Positions 57,071 to 64,000 of a DNA stretch of 64,000 bases are shown in pieces (position 1 is the first letter of the stretch; the number at the start of each line of letters is the position of its first letter). Source of the stretch: Aldrovandia affinis. Lineage: Eukaryota; Chordata; Actinopteri; Notacanthiformes; Halosauridae. The notes below the pieces were generated by a model, which did no database searches, was not told the DNA's origin, and was given only the letters and a program-made list of their open reading frames with translations. The DNA lies in NCBI GenBank assembly GCA_029706075.1, contig JAINUG010000002.1, positions 334,001 through 398,000 of the forward strand, given 5' to 3'. The translations under genes and the position numbers were made by a program.

Positions 57071-57979
57071 ACCCATAATTATGCATTTGTGTCAAAGTGT
57101 TATGTCTTTGCGCACTTATTTGTGTTACTCAGTGATGCATGGTTTGTTAAATGCCTTTAGGATGGTTCTGCAGTCTCCAGTGTGCTAATTCAATGTGGGG
57201 ATCTTTCCAGCTGTTACTATAATGTGCTTGCTTCAGTGTCACTATTCTGTACCACATCCAGTTTTAGATTTTAGATTTTTATGCACAATTTTTGTCAATA
57301 AATCTAATCAAACTATGTATGTCCATTTTTGAACTAAATATTCATTCTAAACAACACATCTGATGAATGTTATGCAAAGAACTGCATCTAACTCAAACAA
57401 TAATTACTTCAAAGACTCATTTTGTAATTTTGTATTCAATTATTTCATTTCAAAATTAATTAAGTTATGGATTTATCAACAGTATGAACAGATCCTTAAA
57501 ACAGTATGACCCAATAATGTCAATCAATGATACGGATGAACATTAAATGTCAATATTACAAATTCCTTTGCATAAATGTTGATTTGTTTTAAACTGCAGT
57601 CATTATCTTATGACAGATCGTACATCGCACTTAAAAAGCACTGCACAGCGAATGCCAAAGCACAGCTTATAGAAATCTCAATTGAAATGGACTAATTTCG
57701 AACAGACTAAAGAGAAGCATTTCAAGGCTGGGACACTGTGCTCTAATTCCACTCAAATCTCTCCCAGGAGAAAAAAAACACCAATCTGCTTCTGACCCTG
57801 TCCTTTGTAGTCTTTATCTACAAACATAGGCCTTTTATTTTTATAGTATATACTATATATAATACACAAGGTAAAAAATACAGTTAGCAGTTCTGTTCTC
57901 GTGACACACTGGCATACTTCACACCTAAGGCGGTGAATCAGCTGAAGGACGGGTGTGGCACCACATTAATGATCATAAG

Positions 57980-58215
57980 TGAACCTGTGTTTTAAATGAT
58001 CAAGGTTAATAATAAAGGCGATTTATGGAGGTTGTGGCGTGCCGCCGAGTTGCATGTGTGACTCCTGTCCTCAGGGCTGCCCATTAGGAGATAACTTATC
58101 ACCGCTCCCCCCTCTAAGCCCTCACCGTTACTGACAGCCCACTCACAAAGATTTGCCACAGCCCCGTAACCCGCTCTGGCATTACAGCTGTCAGAGGGAA
58201 AATAAACGAGCACAA
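57980..58215. promoter_or_regulatory. candidate conserved regulatory stretch in gfra1 intron
   Basis: Unique, balanced-composition sequence with clustered binding-site-like words: GATAACTTATC (58090-58100, two GATA-type half-sites facing each other), TTACAGCTGTCAG (E-box CAGCTG plus TGTCAG) and CACAAAG. Only the words are seen. Conservation and activity are not shown. Confidence 0.3.
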
Positions 58216-58368
58216 AGGCTGCCCCAATGTTCCCACAATGTTCCCACAATGTTCCCGCAACGTCTCCTCGGCATCGCATTCAACCAGCCTCGGGGAGGTG
58301 GTGTGGCGGAGTGTTGCTCACACACTGACATGATGAATGTAATCGTAGCATGATAGAACCTTTCCCTA

Positions 58369-58456
58369 TGTGTGTGTGTGTGTGTGTGTGAGTGTGTGTG
58401 AGTGTGTGTGAGTGTGTGTGTGTATGTGTGTGTGTGTATATGTGTGTATATGTGTA

Positions 58457-58498
<42 letters not shown>

Positions 58499-58583
58499 TG
58501 TATATATGTATGTGGGTGGGTGGGTGTGTGTGTGTCTATGCATGTGTATGTGTGTGTGTGTGTGTGTGTGTATGTGTGTGTGT
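58369..58583 (+). repeat. (TG)n/(TATG)n compound microsatellite
   Basis: GTGTGT runs broken by GTGA, TATATG and GGGTGGGTG segments. Open frames on both strands are artefacts. Confidence 0.95.
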
Positions 58584-58741
58584 GGTGTGGTTAGGGGGCA
58601 CGGTGTGCGCCGTTGCGGACCCATCTGCAGGACCCTGGGCGCTGGCATGGCCAGATGGGTCTAATGATGGCAGTGCCCTCTGCAGTGCACCCTGCTAAGG
58701 TCAAACAACCCAGAGCCTTTAGCCACACGCTCCTGACTACT

Positions 58742-59075
58742 GCTGCCACTCCTCCAAGCTCAAAGCCACACCCCTGTATTACTGCTGCCACTCCTCCAAG
58801 CTCAAAGCCACACCCCCACATTACTGCTTCCACTCCTCCAAGCTCAAAGCCACACCCCCACATTACTGCTGCCACTCCTCCAAGCTCAAAGCCACACCCC
58901 CATATAACTGCTGCCACTCCTCCAAGCTCAAAGCCACACCCCCACATTACTGCTACCACTCCTCCACGCTCAAAGCCACACCCCCACATTACTGCTGCCA
59001 CTCCTCCAAGCTCAAAGCCACACCCCCATATAACTGCTGCCACTCCTCCAAGCTCAAAGCCAAGCCAGCCTGAAA
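58742..59075 (+). repeat. 42-bp minisatellite, about 8 units
   Basis: GCTGCCACTCCTCCAAGCTC, AAAGCCACACCCCCACATTA and CT repeat every 42 bp from 58742. Variants are GCTTCC, GCTACC and CATATAA. As 42 is a multiple of 3, both strands stay open for about 180 codons with 14-residue repeats (AATPPSSKPHPHIT on +). There is no start context, splice or family match to suggest a gene. Confidence 0.93.
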
Positions 59076-59439
59076 TATTCACATTCCATCTAGGGAGATG
59101 GACGTTAGCCCCCACGCCCCAAAATATCTGTTCCACGTCCCCCTCCACATAGCTCTTCCATTCCACCCCTCTCTGTGCCTGCTCCCCTGTTTAAGTTTAT
59201 AAGTGTCTGGCCTGAAAAAACACAATATTTTGGGACAGACTCGCTGGATGGGCGTTTGGCTGCCGCACCTGGTACGGTACGTGAGGGTGGCTGTGACTCC
59301 TTGCAGTGCGGCGCGGTGTGGAATGTGAAATATGTAATTATCCACTCCGGTAAGGGCTCCGGGTCTGATTTCCTCCTCTCCTTAACTCTGCTGTGAAGGA
59401 CTGTGAAGGACTAGATTAGATCCGAATAAAATCCTAACC

Positions 59440-59640
59440 CAAAGGTTAATGGCAAAATCACAAAGTAATTGCTTATATGTCTGGTGCTTATAACAGAAGC
59501 CCCGCAATCCTTTGATCAACACAGAGGATTTTACTTTTTACAGGCTGTGTAATTTGTGATCAGCGGAGGGTCAAAGATTTGATTAAATCTGGGTAGTAAT
59601 TGTAACCTGATGGGAGTTTGTTTAACACAGCAGCTGAAGT
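59440..59640. promoter_or_regulatory. candidate TCF/LEF-site cluster in gfra1 intron
   Basis: CCTTTGATCAA (59509-59519) is a strong TCF/LEF-type word. GGTCAAAGATTTGATTAAAT (59569-59588) carries a second one on the opposite strand. AATTTGTGATCAGCGG lies between. The stretch is unique and AT-moderate, unlike the adjoining minisatellites. Function is inferred only. Confidence 0.3.
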
Positions 59641-60338
59641 ATCCGCCATTTCCCTCCCCTCTCCATCCTTGAGCGTCGCGCGCTACAGATCCAGAGCCGG
59701 TGACAAAGAAATAGTTTCCACGTATAAATGCCCAGCAGACAGATAGCTAACGACTGCAAAATGAACAGAAGGGAACCATTAAAAAACCATTCCAATATAA
59801 ATCCAGTTTTCATATCCATCTGGTGTCTGGTGAAAAGTCTTTAGGTGAGGAGGGATAGGGCCTCGGAGTGCGTCCGTCATCCCCAGAGCACGAGCGGCGG
59901 AGCAGAGAGGACAGGCAGAGCCAGCAAAACACGCGCAGATCTATCTCCTCACTTAAAAATAAATAAATAAATGGGGCGACAACGTCAAACTGTCCAACAG
60001 ACAACAGAAGAAAGGAGAGGGCGGGGGTTCCGGTAATTTCTGAATCTTTGGTTCCTGATGGGAAAAACCCACCAGGAAATCAACCAGATTTTAGAGGAAT
60101 GAACGTATGTGTTTGATTGATTTCCTGGTGTTTTTAATTCATGCTGTGAATGACGGAGGAGTGTGTGGTGAGCTGAAGAGCATGGTGACACCAGTTTGTC
60201 TGTGATGAGATTAAGAGAGCAGCGGTGAGAGTGTTTGTGATATGATTAGCACAGGGGGATGTGTTTGTGATGAGAATGTGCACAGTCTCTAAGTACACAG
60301 AGTCTAGGTCTAGCTAGGTCTGACCGGCCTCTGAATTG

Positions 60339-60340
<2 letters not shown>

Positions 60341-60370
<30 letters not shown>

Positions 60371-60447
60371 TTCATGTGTCACACTGCTCACACACACACA
60401 CACACTCTAGCTCAAACCAGACCGACAGCCTGGAGGGGTATTAGTCA

Positions 60448-60498
<51 letters not shown>

Positions 60499-60556
60499 AC
60501 ACACACACACACACTCTAGTCATACACACATGCTCACACACACACACTCTAGTCAT

Positions 60557-60589
<33 letters not shown>

Positions 60590-60605
60590 CACACTCTCTA
60601 GTCAT

Positions 60606-60636
<31 letters not shown>

Positions 60637-60742
60637 CTAGTCATACACACACGCACACACACATGCTCACACACACACACACTCTAGTCATACACACACA
60701 CACACACACACACACACTCTAGCTCACACACACACACTCTAG

Positions 60743-60781
<39 letters not shown>

Positions 60782-60890
60782 AGTCATACACACACGCACA
60801 CACACACACTCTAGTCATACACACACACAGACACACACACACACATTCTAGTCATACACACGCACACAGACACACACACACTAGTCACAC
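60341..60890 (+). repeat. (CA)n array with repeated CTCTAGTCATA spacers
   Basis: About 550 bp of ACACAC runs separated by CTCTAGTCAT or CTCTAGCTC at least ten times. The spacer is nearly constant while the CA run length varies, so the array is a minisatellite built on a microsatellite. Confidence 0.95.
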
Positions 60891-62039
60891 TGTTGCTGCT
60901 CTTTGTACATTCCACTGTACTGTAGATTGTGGTTGTAACTTAAACTGACTGGATAGCTAAATTAGACAACGTGGCGTGGATGTAATAAAAAAACAAAAAA
61001 ATTTTTTTTTTTTTAAATGCACAGGGGCCATTAAGAGCGGAGCATAAACCTGCATCCATACAGGTGTGCGTCTCCCCCAGCTCATCCCAGTAATGGCTGC
61101 TCAGCAGGGCCTTAAAGTGGCCGTCGTTTCGCTCCCACTCGGCCTGATTAGTGCTAACGGGTGGGGCGCTGAGGGCCTCTGTGAGGGGCTGGAACTAAAA
61201 GTGCAGGAGAAGCAGAAAAAGAACAAGGGGAATCATGGGAAGGAGCAGGACCCCCTCCAGATTTTCTTTATTTTGTTTTATTTTAGCTTTTTTCCCCCCT
61301 CTACCCATACTGGGGCTTAATAATGTCACTGTTTCTCTGAACTGTGTCCCAATCCAATAACCCCACATGGCAGCACAGCAAATCAGATAATACAGAACTG
61401 CCATAATTGATCCCTGCAGCATGTAACCTCTCACAACCCCCCACCCCCAATTTGGCTCCTGCAGTCAACATGGCAAAAGCTGCATTTAAATGTTCCCGTT
61501 TACCCTGGGGAGAAGTCCCTGGCTGCGGATGTACACTGTTCCCTGGATATTGCATTACGGAGTGATGAATTTCTTCTGTCGGTGGTTTCATTACCTATCA
61601 AGCAGCTGAGAGATCAGGCTGTAACAGGAGCCCCCACTGGGGAGAGAGAAGGAGAGAGGGGCCCTTTTATGATGTCTGCAAATGCAACCTGCCCCACTTA
61701 ATGCAAAAACATCCGCCCTCTGATCAGCGATGGCTGAACTGGCTGACTGACTTTGATCCGTACGCGGTACTGTACTGTACACAAAAAGTGCAATACACTG
61801 TCCATACCGTCTGCCCATCCAACCAAAAACCTACTGTTGACATTTGTCACAGGCACGCCTATGTTTGAACAAATATGCTATGCTGCTTCATCTAAAATTA
61901 TTATTGTGAATAATGGGCCTGTGAGCCTATCGGTACCCTTAAAGATTAATGTAAGGCTAGCTTTAAAATCAGTGAGATTTAAAGTCAATTCAAAGAGACA
62001 CATCTAGTTTCGGCCCCCAATCCCACTTGATAGTGTATG

Positions 62040-62226
62040 CCAGGGTTCCTCAAACCGTGGTTCTCGTGGGCTGAGCACTGCTGTTTTCCCACCCTTCCTT
62101 TACCTGGGAGTTAGGTGTGAAGACACTGTGGCCAATCAATAGCATTAATTGTTCAATGAACTATCCGAGAGAAGGGGAAACCAGGACCGGATTTGGATTC
62201 ATGGGCCAGATTTGAGGAACCCTGGT
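62040..62226. mobile_element. foldback (MITE-like) element 1
   Basis: CCAGGGTTCCTCAAA near the left end and TTTGAGGAACCCTGG near the right end are exact inverted repeats. Inner parts pair less well. There is no coding capacity. Confidence 0.7.
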
Positions 62227-62240
62227 GTATACCATAGAGC

Positions 62241-62420
62241 AGTGTGTCTCAATCTATTCCTACAAGGCACACTGCCCTGGAAATTGCCCCCCAGATTCCG
62301 CTCCCAACCTATCATCTGCATCGGCCGTCTGTTAAGGATCACTTGAGCATGATTAAGTGGTGGTTGGAATGAAAACATGCAGGGCAGTGTGCCCTGTAGG
62401 AGTGGACTGAGAAACACTGC
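62241..62420. mobile_element. foldback (MITE-like) element 2
   Basis: The left arm is GCAGTGTGTCTCAATC, TCCTACAAGGCACACTGCCC. The right arm, GGGCAGTGTGCCCTGTAGGA, GGACTGAGAAACACTGC, is its reverse complement with few mismatches. It starts only about 15 bp after element 1. Confidence 0.75.
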
Positions 62421-63679
62421 CATAGAGCCACGTTTTTGGACTGTTGCAATGCAGATCATTTGGTCCCTCAAAGCCTCTTTCTTCATACCATCGCTAAGAC
62501 TCCCTCAATCCCTCCTCGTCATCGGCAGATATCCTCATCAATCTCTGCAGACCTTTACCCAATGCCCCCAGCGGTTCATTATCCAACACGCGCTCCAATG
62601 CGTCCTCAAAGGCTGTAATCCTCGTTATAACCTCAACCGCTTCCCGCCCAGCCGCCGAGGAATCTGCCTGCTTCTAACAGCTTATAACCTTGCTACCAGT
62701 CCTCCGGGCCTACTCTGCTCTTTTGAACAAGGGTATCTGTCAGCAACCTAACAATTGAATATGTTCAGGAATGCCGTGACACTCGACCGCTGTGTGCGCA
62801 TAGCAGGAGTACATGAAGCCTGTGGGATTAGCGTGGCAACAGCTGCAGACTGCAATAAAACAGAGTATGCAATTACCTGATATGCAATTAACAGCAAGTA
62901 AATGAACAAAAACAGCTCCAGCGCTTTGCAACTCTTAAAACGCTCAATCTCACTCTAATAGGTACGTCGCTCTGTAGGTAATTGCAACTTAACATTAATT
63001 AGCAATTTAATTAGCAATTTAACATATGCAGGGTTGCCATTTTTGACCATATTATCAGCCTTTCATCCTGTGCTCTGCAGAGCATGCGAAGCGCATCCAT
63101 TTCAGTGTTCGGGTCACCATTTTGCATGGCTGTACTGAAGATTGATGGATGGTGGCATTTCTGGGCAGATTCGGTCACGTGACCTTTCACATGCAAACCA
63201 GTTTGAGCTCGATAACAACAGAGAATTGGAACACCTCGTTTTTAGCCTCTGAAAAAGTCAGGAAAGCAGGAGAAACCTTATCAAATGAACTAGCTCAAAG
63301 GACAAAATCAAACCAAATATAGCAGAAGAATGCTGTCGCTGTCATTTGAAATCAAATGCAAATACATTTGAATTTCTGTCCAGATACAGAGACAGTCAGT
63401 TAGTCTTTCCTTATTGGTATTAAACTTGGTATTGGTATTCAACCTTATTGGTCTTACCTCATAGATATTACAATTATGTGGACTCTGGACCTGTTGACTA
63501 TCCCCAAATTTGTCCACATGGTACACGAAGGTGGGAGGTCGGGAAATGAAGTCTTTCTGAGTGAGTAATCTTTGAAACCTGACGCTGTAGATGTTTGCCT
63601 CCTGTTTCTGCCATACACCGCTGGCTTTCAGATTGGAGGCTTCAATGATTCAGAGGCCTACTGCTCACCTTCTCTCTCT

Positions 63680-63818
63680 TTTTCACTCTTTCGCATACAG
63701 TACGCTCACGCATGCAGCACTCTTCCCTTCTCTCCCCCTATCTCTCCCCCTTTCTCTCTCCCTTTCACTCTCCCTCCCTCCCAGTCGTTCCCTTTCTCTC
63801 CTCCACATCTCCTTCTCT

Positions 63819-63857
<39 letters not shown>

Positions 63858-63950
63858 GTGACATCGATCGACGATCAAAGGCATGTGGGGAGAGCAGGGA
63901 CTGCTCACCTTCTGAGATATCTCTCTCTCTTTCTCTCTCGAATCAATTCA
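63680..63950 (+). repeat. CT-rich simple repeat
   Basis: CTCTCTCC and CCCTCC runs, with an uninterrupted (CT)n near 63828-63850. A phrase CTACTGCTCACCTTCT / GACTGCTCACCTTCT occurs on both sides of it (about 63658 and 63899). Confidence 0.85.
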
Positions 63951-64000
63951 GTGTAAAAACACCATCAGATATTGCCATGAGATATTTAAATACAGTGCCT

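Larger units (their letters stand above)
54079..64000 (-). other. gfra1: upstream gfra1 intron, partial
   Basis: No signal-peptide or domain 1 exon (expected DCVKA-like and NCRCKRGMKKE-like text) was found to the right, so this is intron and the 5' exons lie beyond the window. The small alternatively used exon known just before domain 2 in mammals could not be identified. Listed contents: a local duplication, a hAT-type fragment, two minisatellites, GT and CA tracts, foldback elements and candidate regulatory stretches. The stretches 57070-57900, 59080-59440, 61250-62035 and 62430-63660 hold no feature I can name. Confidence 0.65.

Noticed and set aside
58591-59166. 191-codon (-) and 179-codon (+) open frames with 13-14-residue repeats
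   Set aside because: They follow from a 42-bp minisatellite whose period is a multiple of 3. Both strands are open and neither matches a family.
60374-60601. 75-codon His/Thr frame
   Set aside because: Pure CA microsatellite; similar frames at 39309, 41224, 37402, 58392 and 52633 were rejected for the same reason.
54079-64000. Missing upstream gfra1 exons (domain 1, signal peptide)
   Set aside because: No text resembling the cysteine pattern of domain 1 was found on the minus strand. They are presumed beyond the window.

Overview
This window is vertebrate nuclear DNA, most likely from a teleost fish. The evidence is small exons with GT/AG splice sites, introns of several kb, many tRNA-derived SINEs, Tc1-like and hAT transposon fossils, and long microsatellites. 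Several SINE/LINE tails end in the element's GTAAGTCGCTCTGGATAAGA motif followed by short TGTAA-type repeats. That resembles the UnaL2/SINE partnership described in eels, so an early-branching teleost (elopomorph) is possible but not proven.

Two genes run tail to tail. On the + strand are the last two coding exons of an attractin-like gene (atrnl1), at 5310-5421 and 23940-24064. They are separated by an 18.5-kb repeat-filled intron and followed by a probable 3'UTR to about 26.47 kb. On the - strand are the last six coding exons of a GDNF-family receptor alpha gene, best matched to gfra1: 54078-53727, 51129-51020, 49334-49200, 44126-43927, 39101-39054 and 38334-38182. These encode domains 2 and 3, the linker and a hydrophobic GPI-anchoring tail. 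The 3'UTR may extend to about 35.5 kb. All exon phases join correctly. The 5' parts of both genes (most of atrnl1; the gfra1 signal peptide and domain 1 exons) lie outside the window. The same tail-to-tail ATRNL1/GFRA1 arrangement is known on human chromosome 10, so this is conserved synteny. GFRA1 is the GPI-anchored co-receptor that presents GDNF to RET; ATRNL1 is a single-pass membrane protein related to attractin.

Region by region: 1-5.3 kb is atrnl1 intron with SINE and Tc1 fossils. 5.4-23.9 kb is the last atrnl1 intron, with nested SINEs, a Tc1 fossil, a hAT fossil with near-perfect 8-bp target duplications, a CpG-rich island and a second Tc1 remnant. 24-26.5 kb is the 3'UTR. 26.5-35.5 kb is intergenic, with minisatellites, a complete-ended Tc1-like element carrying two younger insertions, and a foldback element. 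35.5-54.1 kb is gfra1. 54.1-64 kb is an upstream gfra1 intron with a local duplication, minisatellites, a 0.55-kb CA-rich block and two adjacent foldback elements.

No new protein system was found. The most unusual signal is a 47-bp minisatellite at 53465-53742, made from the 3' end of a gfra1 exon plus its 5' splice site. It leaves three extra intact GTGAGT donors just downstream of the real one. Minisatellites or short tandem duplications adjoin several other gfra1 exons too.
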